Shown here: in pieces, positions 47,152-56,301 of the stretch
Position numbering within the stretch: the first letter of the stretch is position 1
Layout of the letters: each line of letters begins with the position of its first letter
Source: Colwellia sp. MB02u-6
Lineage (GTDB): Bacteria > Pseudomonadota > Gammaproteobacteria > Enterobacterales > Alteromonadaceae
Length of the DNA stretch: 64,000 nt
Assembly: GCF_014077095.1 (NCBI RefSeq)
Contig: NZ_JACGVG010000027.1
Span: 372,001 to 436,000 of the forward strand
Direction of reading: 5' to 3'
Notes under the pieces: model-generated
Database searches by the model: none
Seen by the model: only the letters and a program-made list of their open reading frames with translations
Told to the model about the DNA's origin: nothing
Program-made: the position numbers and the translations under genes

Positions 47152-47183
47152 ACGCTAAGTAATAGCTTTACCAAAGAAAATTG

Positions 47184-47216
47184 AAAACCCGTCGTTATCA
47201 TAAACGTCGGGTTTTT
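47184..47216 (+). terminator. Rho-independent terminator after asd
   Basis: Stem AAAACCCG-T-CGTT / AACG-T-CGGGTTTT with a single internal mismatch, then TTTTTTG, 32 bases after the stop. Confidence 0.85.
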
Positions 47217-47585
47217 TGTTTTTATAGTAACTATCCCCATTTAATTAAATAACTGATGACCTTTTCATTAGGAAAAATAGCTAAATACCAGGCATAAAAT
47301 TTAGTCAGTAATTATTCACCTTATAAACTTTATAACGCCATAGTTTTTCATTTTAACCCTTAAAAATTAACCGGTAATTAATAAACTTAGTATTATTTAA
47401 TTTTTATTAATTTAACGATAAGATAAGTATTGTCGCTTTAATTTGATGATATAGTGAAAATTAGCGAGCATTTATCCAATTACGTAGCAGCAATGATTAA
47501 GAACTGGAATAATTTTTGCTTTAAAACCTCATAGCTGGGTCCCGTCATTGAATTGGCGCATAATTATTATAAATAGGAAATTTTA
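47217..47585 (+). other. Leader of fimV
   Basis: 369 AT-rich bases without a supported ORF. It separates the asd terminator from fimV and must hold the fimV promoter. AGGAAA lies 6-7 bases before the ATG at 47586. No other distinct element was recognised. Confidence 0.4.
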
Positions 47586-50500
47586 ATGCAAACATTGTTA
47601 CGCCTGTGCCTATGGCAGGTACTTATTATTAGCATTAGCTGTTTTAGTCTACCTATTTCTGCTGACGACGGTATACGTATTCGTGGCCCACAATCGACAG
47701 ATGCTTTTCCTTATGACCGTTATGGACCGATTGTAGGCAAAGATACTTTATGGAATATTGCGCTGCAAGTGCGACCAGACTCTCGTTTGTCTGTTTATCA
47801 AGTGATGCAAGCACTGTATGAAAATAATCCTGACTCTTTTAAAGATAAAAATTTAAACCACATGATCAGTGGTCAGTATTTAAAAATCCCCTCAATTGCA
47901 GCAATGAGAGCCATTAATCCTGAAGGCGCACAACAAAAATCACTTAGTGATGATAAAGCTTGGCAAAAGAAAGTGCTCAAAGTAGCCCCTAACAAAGTAC
48001 GGCCGCCAGAAGAAAACTCGGTGAATAAAAAAGACTTAGATGATGCTAAATCAGAAATCAATGTGCAGTTACAAGCTATAGACAGTTCTCAACAGCAAAG
48101 ATTCGCCATCATTCAGAATGATGTTTTAGATTCAATCGATGGCTTACAAAGTTTATTAAAAGAAAATGAAGCATTAGGTCAACGCCTTACCAGCTTTACT
48201 GACCAACTGGTTGTTATGCAGAACGAAGTAGCTAAAAGCAAAGAAATAAAAGTGCAGATGGACGATATGATCTCACTGCAACAAGCCTTACTAGCAAAAG
48301 CTGAAGCTAGAGAACAAGCTTTATTATTAGAAAAACAAAAAGCTGATCTTGAAGAAGGTAGCTTGATGTCAAGTACATGGTTTGTTGTGTTAATGGCAAC
48401 TTTACCTGCCATATTAGTGTTATCATTTTTAGCTTTTTTATACCGACGTAAAGCCAAAGCCAGTGGCGAAAATGTTGTGCCTATAAAGAAAGACAAAATC
48501 GTTGAGTCGACAACTAAGCCGATAAATGAGCAAGAGTCTAAAAGTGTAGACGATGAATTAGCACTTGATGAACTTTCACTCGACGATGAATTATCAAGAG
48601 ATTTATCAGAGAATGATGAAGGTAATGATGATTTGTTTTCTGACGATTTAGATGATTTAGACGATCTTGAAGATATTTCTTTAGACAATGACTTGGAAAC
48701 TATTTCTTTAGATGATGTTGTTGAAAGTGAAGCCTTAGAAGGTGGTCAGTTAGACCAAGGCGACTTAGACTCCTTGTTTGCAGGATTAGAAGACGAACCA
48801 AGTACGGACGATGATACAAAGCTTGACTCAGACCAAATTGATCAAAGTGAATTAGATAGTCTATTGGCTGAAAGTACGAAAAATGAGTCAACAGCAAGTG
48901 ACAACAATGAGACGCTGAAAGAGTCAGAAAATGGTGACGCTTTGTTGGATAGCGTCAGTGAAAATATAAGTGAAGTATCAGATCCTGAAAATACAGCAGC
49001 AGAAGTGACTAATGAAGTATCAGACCCCGATGACATTGATGCACTGCTAGACTCAATAAATGATCAGAGTGATACATTAGCAGCCAATAATCCAAAAGTG
49101 GAAGATACAGCAGCAGCAGAGACTAATAAAGTATCAGCCCCCGATGATATTGATGCACTGCTAGACTCGATAAATGATCCAAGTGATATATTAGCAGTCA
49201 ATAACCCAAAAGTTGAAGATACTGCACCAGAAGAGAATAATGAAGTATCAAATCCTGATGATATTGATGCACTACTAGACTCGATAAATAATCAAAGTGA
49301 TACGTTAGCAGCCAATAACCAAAAAGTTGAAGATACTGCATCAGAAGAGACTAATGAAGTATCAGACCCCAATGATATTGATGCCTTGTTAGATGCAATA
49401 AATGACACGGGCGAAGAAGCTAGCAGTGAAGTATCAGACCCTGATGCCCTGTTAGATGTAATAAATGACAAGGATGAAGACGTTAGTAGTGAAGTATCAG
49501 ACCCTGATGATATAGATGCCTTGTTAGATGCAATAAATGACAAGGATGAAGATGGTAGCATTGAAATATCAGACCCTGATGATATAGATGCCTTGTTAGA
49601 TGCAATAAATGATAAGGATGAAGATGGTAGCATTGAAATATCAGCCCCTGATGATATAGATGCCTTGTTAGATACAATAAATGATAAGGATGAAGATGGT
49701 AGCATTGAAATATCAGACCCTGATGATATAGATGCCTTGTTAGATGCAGTAAATGACAAGGATGAAGATGGTAGCATTGAAATATCAGACCCTGATGATA
49801 TAGATGCCTTGTTAGATGCAGTAAATGACAAGGATGAAGATGGTAGCATTGAAATATCAGACCCTGACGATATAGATGCCTTGTTAGATGCAATAAATGA
49901 CAAGGATGAAGATGGTAGCGTTGAAATATCAGACCCTGATGATATAGATGCCTTGTTAGATGCAATAAATGACAAGGATGAAGATGGTAGCATTGAAATA
50001 TCAGACCCTGACGATATAGATGCCTTGTTAGATGCAATAAATGACAAGGATGAAGATGGTAGCATTGAAATATCAGACCCTGATGATATAGATTCCTTGT
50101 TAAACGCAATAAATGATACGGGCGAAGATGGTAGTAGTGAAGTGTCATACCCTGATGCAACAGCAAGTAATCCAGCTACGGCATTGGCAAATGAGGATAT
50201 CAGTAATGAAGATATTGATACTCTAGCTCCATCAGATAATGAAAATATAGCATTGATTAATAATTTTACTGATGAATATGTACAATCATTTTTAGGTACT
50301 AACTTTAGTGTACAATCGAATGAGAGTGCTGATGAAGCAGAGGTTGTTGAGCCGAAAAAAAACACAACCACAGAGAGTCAAACTGAAAAATTAACGGCCA
50401 ACAACGAAGAAATTTCAGATGATTTTGATTTCGATACTCTGATTGATGAAGTCAACCAAACTCCTGAAGTGAGTGACGCACCATTAGATATTGGTGATGA

Positions 50501-51311
50501 TATTCTTGATACTACATTATTTGATAAAGAATTTGATAAAGAATTGGCTAGTGATTTACTCAGTGAAAAGACTGAAAATAAAGTGGCAGACCAAGCTAGC
50601 AGCGCTACTGATGAAGAAAATTCACCCGCATTATCTAGCGACTTTGACGAATCAACTTTAGCAAAACTGCTCAAGGATGAAAAAGATAGTAATGATATGG
50701 TGGAATTATCACCAGATTTTACTGATAGCAATGTCTTAGCTGATTTACTCTCTAGTAATGATGATACCGCACCGAGCGCGACTAAAAAAACTACAAAGAG
50801 CAACGCTGAAGAAGTTAATGGTATGAAAGAGCTTGATAACTTAGATTTTGATGATTTATTGGCAAATATTGAAGAAGAAAGTAGTCAACCTGCTCTTGAT
50901 AATATTGAAGTCAATGATGATTTTGACATCGGTGATGACTTTGACCTAGAGACAGTTAAAGAAGATATAGCGCTAGCAAAAGATAAATCGGATAACAAAA
51001 CTGCAGATAAAGATTTCATTTCTGTAGATTCTTTGTTATTTAACAGCCTATCAGATGGTGAGCCAAGTGAACCTTATGAAAAAATGAATATTGATGTCGG
51101 TTTGAGTGAATTCCCTGAGTTTTCAGGTGACGTCAGCGAAGACGATATTGATGACGACAATAGTATTACGGCAAAATTAGATCTAGCTAAGGTGTACCTT
51201 GAGATTGGTGATGATGATAACGCCGAAGTGATTTTACTCGATGTTATTAAACAGGGTGATGCACAACAACAATTTGATGCACAGCAATTATTAGACAAGC
51301 TAAAAGACTAA
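47586..51311 (+). CDS. fimV: FimV/HubP-like polar landmark protein with acidic repeats
   Basis: A 1241-residue inner-membrane protein expected at the cell pole, where FimV/HubP proteins organise chemotaxis, flagellar and chromosome-segregation factors. Layout: signal peptide (about 1-26); periplasmic LysM-like domain (about 45-100; YGPIVGKDTLWNIALQVRPD, VMQALYENNPDSF); coiled coil (about 145-255); one membrane helix (about 262-283); and a very acidic cytoplasmic region of nearly 900 residues. The last 50 residues (ITAKLDLAKVYLEIGDDDNAEVILLDVIKQG) form the conserved C-terminal FimV TPR-like domain. The acidic region contains three 38-residue and nine 24-residue tandem repeats with the motif DPDDIDALLD. 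The position between asd and truA is the one fimV has in Pseudomonas. The classical N-terminal FimV beta-domain is not evident, as in shorter HubP forms. Confidence 0.93.
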   Translation: MQTLLRLCLWQVLIISISCFSLPISADDGIRIRGPQSTDAFPYDRYGPIVGKDTLWNIALQVRPDSRLSVYQVMQALYENNPDSFKDKNLNHMISGQYLKIPSIAAMRAINPEGAQQKSLSDDKAWQKKVLKVAPNKVRPPEENSVNKKDLDDAKSEINVQLQAIDSSQQQRFAIIQNDVLDSIDGLQSLLKENEALGQRLTSFTDQLVVMQNEVAKSKEIKVQMDDMISLQQALLAKAEAREQALLLEKQKADLEEGSLMSSTWFVVLMATLPAILVLSFLAFLYRRKAKASGENVVPIKKDKIVESTTKPINEQESKSVDDELALDELSLDDELSRDLSENDEGNDDLFSDDLDDLDDLEDISLDNDLETISLDDVVESEALEGGQLDQGDLDSLFAGLEDEPSTDDDTKLDSDQIDQSELDSLLAESTKNESTASDNNETLKESENGDALLDSVSENISEVSDPENTAAEVTNEVSDPDDIDALLDSINDQSDTLAANNPKVEDTAAAETNKVSAPDDIDALLDSINDPSDILAVNNPKVEDTAPEENNEVSNPDDIDALLDSINNQSDTLAANNQKVEDTASEETNEVSDPNDIDALLDAINDTGEEASSEVSDPDALLDVINDKDEDVSSEVSDPDDIDALLDAINDKDEDGSIEISDPDDIDALLDAINDKDEDGSIEISAPDDIDALLDTINDKDEDGSIEISDPDDIDALLDAVNDKDEDGSIEISDPDDIDALLDAVNDKDEDGSIEISDPDDIDALLDAINDKDEDGSVEISDPDDIDALLDAINDKDEDGSIEISDPDDIDALLDAINDKDEDGSIEISDPDDIDSLLNAINDTGEDGSSEVSYPDATASNPATALANEDISNEDIDTLAPSDNENIALINNFTDEYVQSFLGTNFSVQSNESADEAEVVEPKKNTTTESQTEKLTANNEEISDDFDFDTLIDEVNQTPEVSDAPLDIGDDILDTTLFDKEFDKELASDLLSEKTENKVADQASSATDEENSPALSSDFDESTLAKLLKDEKDSNDMVELSPDFTDSNVLADLLSSNDDTAPSATKKTTKSNAEEVNGMKELDNLDFDDLLANIEEESSQPALDNIEVNDDFDIGDDFDLETVKEDIALAKDKSDNKTADKDFISVDSLLFNSLSDGEPSEPYEKMNIDVGLSEFPEFSGDVSEDDIDDDNSITAKLDLAKVYLEIGDDDNAEVILLDVIKQGDAQQQFDAQQLLDKLKD
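49014..49355 (+). repeat. Three 114-bp tandem repeats inside fimV
   Basis: Three in-frame units of 114 bp (38 residues), each starting GAAGTATCAG-like (one is AAAGTATCAG) and coding a core of PDDIDALLDSIN followed by a spacer with NNPKVED-like residues. The units differ at many positions, so they are older than the array that follows. Confidence 0.9.
49491..50138 (+). repeat. Nine 72-bp tandem repeats inside fimV
   Basis: 648 bases are exactly nine units of 72 bp (24 residues each): SDPDDIDALLDAIN plus DKDEDGSIE. Adjacent units are nearly identical in DNA, with only single-base differences such as GAT/GAC and GTA/ATA, so the array is young or homogenised by recombination. The last unit has drifted (DIDSLLNAIND). 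Because the unit is a multiple of three, changes in copy number keep the frame. Confidence 0.95.
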
Positions 51312-51337
51312 CTAAGATACAGTATTCTAGGTTGGGC

Positions 51338-51366
51338 AAAAAGGCTGCAATTTGCAGCCTTTTTTG
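51338..51366 (+). terminator. Rho-independent terminator after fimV
   Basis: Stem AAAAAGGCTGC / GCAGCCTTTTT with a 5-base loop and a T run, 26 bases after the fimV stop. Confidence 0.92.
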
Positions 51367-51992
51367 ATCCTTTTATTGACAGAGCCATTGCATTAATTAC
51401 TTTGCGAGAATCAAGCATTTGGTAAATGTAGTTTTATCTTTTCATACTAAGCTTAAATACCTGTAGGCAAGACTTTGTGTTGGTAATGGTTATTCTTAAT
51501 AACAGTTGAACTTTTTCCTAATATCCTAACGCTATATCAATACCTTATTAGATCAATAACAGGCATGTAACCGTTTAAAATATTATCTTAAAGCTGATGA
51601 GAAAACTGATCATGGCGCCAATAGATAAACTATATGAATGTGCACAGTAGAGCAACTGCGAAGATAAAGCCCAGTAAAAATATACTTGAGCTATTTCGCA
51701 CACTCAAAAGTCCTTAATATAGCGCTAAGTTGATTAATACCAAGTGGATTAATTTAATGTTCATACTTAACAGTTAAAATAAACAACTATGGCGTTATAA
51801 AATTTATAAGCAGAATCACTACCGATTAAATTTTATGGCCTTGTATTTCTCCGTTTATCTGCATGAAAAAGATGATCACTTAATTAATCAAATGGGTATA
51901 ATTCATTATTTTATTGGTCATTACCCAATAGTCACTTGGTAATAATCAGTAAAATAATAGATAATGTCGTGATCTTAGCAGTGGAGGATAAA
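51367..51992 (+). other. Long intergenic stretch between fimV and truA
   Basis: 626 bases with no coding character on either strand. An in-frame extension of truA to a GTG-type start at 51936 is open but unlike the family. No tRNA, CRISPR or clear hairpin is visible. The truA promoter must be here; a strong ribosome binding site, GGAGG, lies at 51983-51987, six bases before the chosen ATG. Confidence 0.5.
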
Positions 51993-52775
51993 ATGCGTTA
52001 CGCTTTAGGCATAGAATACGATGGTAGTAACTACTACGGTTGGCAAAGACAAAAGAATGTTATTAGTGTGCAGGAGTCATTAGAAAAGGCTTTATCAAAA
52101 ATAGCAAATGAACCCATTGAGGTAGTATGCGCAGGCCGAACCGATACTGGGGTCAGTGCAACTAATCAGGTCATTCACTTTGAAACCGATAAAGTCCGTA
52201 AAGATGTTGCTTGGACACTAGGCGTTAATACTAACCTACCAAAAGATATTGCGGTATCTTGGGTGAAAGAGGTTAATGATGACTTTCATGCGCGCTTTAG
52301 TGCAACGGCTAGACGGTATCGTTATATTATTAATAACAATCGGTTACGGTCTGCGATTTTAAGTTCTGGTATTAGCTTTTGTCATTTTCCACTTAATGAA
52401 AATTTAATGCATCAAGCCGCACAATATTTGGTGGGTCGACACGATTTTACCTCGTTTAGAACGGTGCATTGTCAATCACACTCTCCAACACGTACCTTGC
52501 ACCATTGTAATGTTTCTCGCCAAGGTGAGTTTATTATTATTGATGTTAAAGGTAATGCGTTTTTACACCATATGGTGAGAAATATTGCGGGTAGTTTGAT
52601 GAAAGTGGGTCAGGAACTAAAACCAGTTAGTTGGCTCAAAGAGGTATTAGAAGCAAAAAATCGTTGTGTTGCTGGTATTACAGCACCGTCGGCTGGATTA
52701 TACTTTGTTGATGTTGATTACCCTGAGGAGTTTGGCATTCCAAAGCGCAACCCAGGACCATTGTTTTTACTATAA
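51993..52775 (+). CDS. truA: tRNA pseudouridine(38-40) synthase
   Basis: Converts uridines 38-40 of the anticodon stem to pseudouridine. The 260 residues begin [20 protein letters not shown]. The catalytic aspartate is Asp51 in [15 protein letters not shown]. Further family marks are [25 protein letters not shown], and [17 protein letters not shown]. The start was chosen on GGAGG at a 5-base spacing and the family N-terminus. In E. coli truA follows usg, and in Pseudomonas it follows fimV; this window has both relations. Confidence 0.97.
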   Translation: MRYALGIEYDGSNYYGWQRQKNVISVQESLEKALSKIANEPIEVVCAGRTDTGVSATNQVIHFETDKVRKDVAWTLGVNTNLPKDIAVSWVKEVNDDFHARFSATARRYRYIINNNRLRSAILSSGISFCHFPLNENLMHQAAQYLVGRHDFTSFRTVHCQSHSPTRTLHHCNVSRQGEFIIIDVKGNAFLHHMVRNIAGSLMKVGQELKPVSWLKEVLEAKNRCVAGITAPSAGLYFVDVDYPEEFGIPKRNPGPLFLL

Positions 52776-52921
52776 TCAAGCATTAGAAGTAAACAGACCA
52801 GTTTTTCCTATAATTATATAGGTGTTCTATGGTTTAATTCATAGTATTAGCAAAAATTTTATATTTAGTGGTTGTATTTTAAACAATTATTAGATCTTTC
52901 GTGTATAGGCAAAAATATATT

Positions 52922-53779
52922 ATGAGCTGGATTGAAAAGATTCTCCCAAAAGCAAAGTCGACACAAAAAAGAAATATTCCAGAAGGTGTTTGGAGTAAGT
53001 GTACTAGCTGTAACGCGGTTCTATATAAAGTTGAGTTAGACCGACAGATGTCGGTTTGTCCAAAGTGTGATCATCACATGCGAATCTCTGCGCGTAAACG
53101 CATTGACGGTTTTCTTGACCAAGGCGAGCGAGTCGAGCTAGGTGAAGAATTTGAAGCACAAGATATTCTCAAGTTTAAAGACTCAAAACGCTATAAAGAT
53201 CGTCTTTCTGCTGCGAAAAAAAGTACCGGTGAAAAAGATGCCTTGGTGGTAATGAGCGGTGAATTACATGGGCAACCTATTGTTGTTGCTGCATTTGAAT
53301 TCGGCTTCTTAGGTGGCTCAATGGCGTCTGTTGTTGGCGCTCGTTTTGTTAAAGGTGTTGAGTACTGTTTAGCAAATAATGTACCTTTTGTTTGTTTTTC
53401 TGCTAGTGGCGGTGCGCGTATGCAAGAAGCATTGTTTTCATTAATGCAGATGGCAAAAACCAGTGCAGCTTTAGCAAAAATGAGTGAGAAAGGTCTACCT
53501 TATATATCAGTATTAACCGATCCAACTATGGGTGGTGTTTCAGCAAGTTTGGCGATGCTAGGTGATATTAACGTGGCTGAACCCAAAGCATTGATTGGTT
53601 TTGCCGGCCCGCGCGTTATTGAACAAACGGTACGTGAAAAACTACCTGAAGGTTTTCAGCGCAGTGAGTTCTTAAAAGAGAAAGGCGCGATTGACATCAT
53701 TGTCGACCGACGTGAAATGCGTAGTACTTTAGCAAGAATGCTTGCTAAGTTTATGGGACAAGATAGCCCAGCAGTCTAA
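52922..53779 (+). CDS. accD: Acetyl-CoA carboxylase carboxyltransferase beta subunit
   Basis: Beta subunit of the carboxyltransferase half of acetyl-CoA carboxylase, which commits acetyl-CoA to fatty acid synthesis together with AccA. 285 residues from the ATG at 52922. The four-cysteine zinc finger is at Cys27, Cys30, Cys46 and Cys49, as in E. coli. The crotonase-like core shows [53 protein letters not shown] and [21 protein letters not shown]. folC starts 11 bases after its stop. Confidence 0.98.
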   Translation: MSWIEKILPKAKSTQKRNIPEGVWSKCTSCNAVLYKVELDRQMSVCPKCDHHMRISARKRIDGFLDQGERVELGEEFEAQDILKFKDSKRYKDRLSAAKKSTGEKDALVVMSGELHGQPIVVAAFEFGFLGGSMASVVGARFVKGVEYCLANNVPFVCFSASGGARMQEALFSLMQMAKTSAALAKMSEKGLPYISVLTDPTMGGVSASLAMLGDINVAEPKALIGFAGPRVIEQTVREKLPEGFQRSEFLKEKGAIDIIVDRREMRSTLARMLAKFMGQDSPAV

Positions 53780-53789
53780 CGGTAAACTC

Positions 53790-55064
53790 ATGTCAAAAAT
53801 GACTCAAAGCCATTCAAAAAGAAAAAATCTTACTGAATGGCTTTCCTATTTAGAAAGTATTCACTCAGTCGAAATAGAGCTTGGCTTAAAGCGTATTACC
53901 GCTGTGGCGAAAAATCTTAACATTGCTTTTCCTAGGTCAACAGTGATTACTGTTGCTGGCACTAATGGCAAGGGCACTACCTGTGCTTTTTTAGAAAATG
54001 CGTTTTTAGCACAAAACTTAACTTGTGCGGTTTACTCCTCACCTCATATTGAGCGCTTTAATGAGCGTTTGCGCCTTAATCGCTGTGAAGTTAGTGACAA
54101 TGCACTCGTTAGTGCTTTTGAAACTATAGAAAGCGCCCGTGGCGATATTAGCTTAACCTACTACGAATACACTACGTTAGCCGCTTTGTTGATTTTAATG
54201 GCAGAACAGCCCAAGGTTATTATTCTTGAAGTTGGCTTAGGTGGACGTTTAGATGCCACTAACATGATCGACGCTGATATTGCCGTCATCACTACTATTG
54301 ACTTAGATCACCAAGCATTTTTGGGTAACACGCGAGAAGCTATTGGTTTTGAAAAAGCGGGCATAATGCGGGCAAATAAAGTGGTGGTAGTGGGTGATAA
54401 TAATCCACCTAGCTCATTAATTACTCACGCTAACGATATTGGTGCTATAGCGTATTCTCGCGAGCAAAAATTTACTGTTGAACAAGGTGATGATAACACT
54501 TGGCATTGGCGCAGTAGTCACCATGTTTTTTCAGCACTTACTTCTTGCCAAATCCCCCAAGACAACGTTGCAACAGCTATTATGGTGTTAAGTGTTTTAG
54601 CGGAGAAACTCAGCTTATCGTTAGATAGTGCTTTTATCAATCAGGTTATTACTCAAACAAAAGTCGCTGGGAGAATGGAAAAATTTATTCTCGATTGCGA
54701 TGTTATTTTAGATGTTGGGCATAATCCACAAGCGGCGCGATATTTAGCAGCACAATTGCAGCAGTTAAACTATCCTAAGGTTCATGCCGTATTAGGCATG
54801 TTGGCAGATAAAGATATCACCAACACCTTAGCCCCCCTATTACCAGAAGTTGCGCATTGGTATATGGGTACGCTTGATATTAACCGAGGCTGTAAAGCAA
54901 AAAAAATCCTTGAATCTATAGAAATAGACCAGGCTAAGGTGAATTGTTTTGACAATGTCTCTCAGGCATTTAAAATGGCTAAAAAGAATGCAAAAGCAAC
55001 TGATCTCATTCTGGTTTTCGGATCTTTCTATACGGTTGCTGAAATAAGACGTTTGTTAGTTTAG
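53790..55064 (+). CDS. folC: Bifunctional folylpolyglutamate/dihydrofolate synthase
   Basis: Adds glutamate to dihydropteroate and to reduced folates. 424 residues from the ATG at 53790. The Mur-ligase-type P-loop is VAGTNGKGTTCAFL; the family also shows YSSPHIERFNERLR, LEVGLGGRLDATN, ITTIDLDHQAFLGNTREAIGFEKAGIMR (in parts), and ILDVGHNPQAARYLA. A frame running upstream to 53742 lies inside accD and is not used. It is tightly packed between accD and dedD, as in E. coli. Confidence 0.96.
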   Translation: MSKMTQSHSKRKNLTEWLSYLESIHSVEIELGLKRITAVAKNLNIAFPRSTVITVAGTNGKGTTCAFLENAFLAQNLTCAVYSSPHIERFNERLRLNRCEVSDNALVSAFETIESARGDISLTYYEYTTLAALLILMAEQPKVIILEVGLGGRLDATNMIDADIAVITTIDLDHQAFLGNTREAIGFEKAGIMRANKVVVVGDNNPPSSLITHANDIGAIAYSREQKFTVEQGDDNTWHWRSSHHVFSALTSCQIPQDNVATAIMVLSVLAEKLSLSLDSAFINQVITQTKVAGRMEKFILDCDVILDVGHNPQAARYLAAQLQQLNYPKVHAVLGMLADKDITNTLAPLLPEVAHWYMGTLDINRGCKAKKILESIEIDQAKVNCFDNVSQAFKMAKKNAKATDLILVFGSFYTVAEIRRLLV

Positions 55065-55082
55065 CCATGCCTGGAGTCTAAT

Positions 55083-55715
55083 TTGTCTACACCATTTCAA
55101 AATCGTTTAGTGGGTACCATTATTGTTGCAGCTATCGCCATCATATTTTTACCTGATGTACTTGATGGAGAGAAAAAAACTTACCAAGATAACTTTGAGG
55201 CAATTCCAAGCACGCCTCAGGTAGACTTTTTGCAAGCCAATAAAAGCTTTCCAAAAGAAAAACTGGCTAATTTGCCCGTAGAGTTTATTTCTGATGAGCT
55301 TGCACTGGACGAACAAAGTGTTATCGACTCAGCAAAAGCCCTTAAGGAAAAAGGTGTTACTGTCTCAACTTTATCCAAAGAGCCTGATTTTTCAGCTGTG
55401 CCGGCAGTCGCGTCAGCAAAAAAATTGGTGACTGAACCCATAAAAAAAGCACCTAGCAAAGCAATAGCTCAACAGGCGTGGGTCATTCAATTGGGCAGTT
55501 TTCGTCATCAAAATAATGTTGATGACTTACTCAGTAAATTACAAAAAGCAGGCTACACCACCTTTACTAAGCCTATTAAAACCAAAAATGGTAACTTGAC
55601 CAAGGTGTGTATTGGACCTGAATTGATCAAGTCATCCTTAGAAGCACAGTTACCTGCATTGAAAAAGTTGACTAGTGTGCAAGGTAAAGTGGCTCGCTTT
55701 TATCCCGCTAAATAA
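55083..55715 (+). CDS. dedD: SPOR domain cell division protein DedD
   Basis: 210 residues. A single-pass membrane protein that localises to the septum through its SPOR domain, which binds denuded peptidoglycan glycans. Start is TTG at 55083, and the N-terminus [28 protein letters not shown] is very close to E. coli DedD, confirming it. The membrane helix is at about 10-25, then a linker with [12 protein letters not shown], and the SPOR domain at about 133-208 ([22 protein letters not shown] .. TKVCIGPEL). The linker is much shorter than the proline-rich one of E. coli. Confidence 0.95.
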   Translation: MSTPFQNRLVGTIIVAAIAIIFLPDVLDGEKKTYQDNFEAIPSTPQVDFLQANKSFPKEKLANLPVEFISDELALDEQSVIDSAKALKEKGVTVSTLSKEPDFSAVPAVASAKKLVTEPIKKAPSKAIAQQAWVIQLGSFRHQNNVDDLLSKLQKAGYTTFTKPIKTKNGNLTKVCIGPELIKSSLEAQLPALKKLTSVQGKVARFYPAK

Positions 55716-55786
55716 TAAAACTAATAGTAAATCCTAGTCGCCTTCTGATAGAATGCGCGCCTCTAATCAATGAGAATATTCGATTT

Positions 55787-56269
55787 ATGGTTTGGATAGA
55801 TTATACCATTTTGGCTGTCATTGGCATTTCAGCTTTAATTAGCTTAGTGCGTGGCTTTGTCAAAGAAGCGGTTTCATTAATTGTCTGGATCAGCGCCTTT
55901 TTTGTCGCTAGCAGCTTCTATGTTAACTTGTCGACCCAACTCACCAATATTTCTGATCAACTGCTGCGTAACGCCGCCTCGATTACTATTTTATTTATCT
56001 CCACCTTAATTTTAGGTGCGCTTATTAATTACATCATTGGTCAACTTGTTAGCAAAACCGGTTTGTCTGGTACTGATAGGGTACTGGGTATCGTATTCGG
56101 TGCGTTAAGAGGTGTATTAATTATAGCTGCAGTATTATTTTTTATGGATGCGTTTACGCCCGCCTCATCTAGAGCATGGTGGCAAAACTCACAATTAGTT
56201 CCAGAATTTACATTAATAGTTGAATGGTTTTTTGAGTACCTCAAACAATCATCAAGTTTTTTAGCTTAG
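55787..56269 (+). CDS. cvpA: CvpA family membrane protein
   Basis: A 160-residue inner-membrane protein with four hydrophobic helices, opening [29 protein letters not shown], the family hallmark, and with [20 protein letters not shown]. CvpA is required for colicin V production in E. coli and supports envelope stress tolerance; the molecular role is uncertain. It precedes purF by 32 bases in the conserved cvpA-purF pair. TAGAAT at about 55750 could be the -10 of its promoter, but no PurR box (ACGCAAACGTTTGCGT-like) was seen. Confidence 0.94.
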   Translation: MVWIDYTILAVIGISALISLVRGFVKEAVSLIVWISAFFVASSFYVNLSTQLTNISDQLLRNAASITILFISTLILGALINYIIGQLVSKTGLSGTDRVLGIVFGALRGVLIIAAVLFFMDAFTPASSRAWWQNSQLVPEFTLIVEWFFEYLKQSSSFLA

Positions 56270-56301
56270 TATTTAAACTTAGTCCGTCGGAGAAAAGATT
56301 C

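Noticed and set aside
49292-50371. Long minus-strand ORFs (359 and 227 residues) across the fimV repeats
   Set aside because: They are shadows of the tandem repeats: a repeat unit without stops in one antisense frame stays open through all copies. The products are low-complexity Ser-rich or His/Leu-rich repeats with no start context.
55716-55786. PurR operator upstream of cvpA-purF
   Set aside because: No sequence close to ACGCAAACGTTTGCGT was found in the gap.
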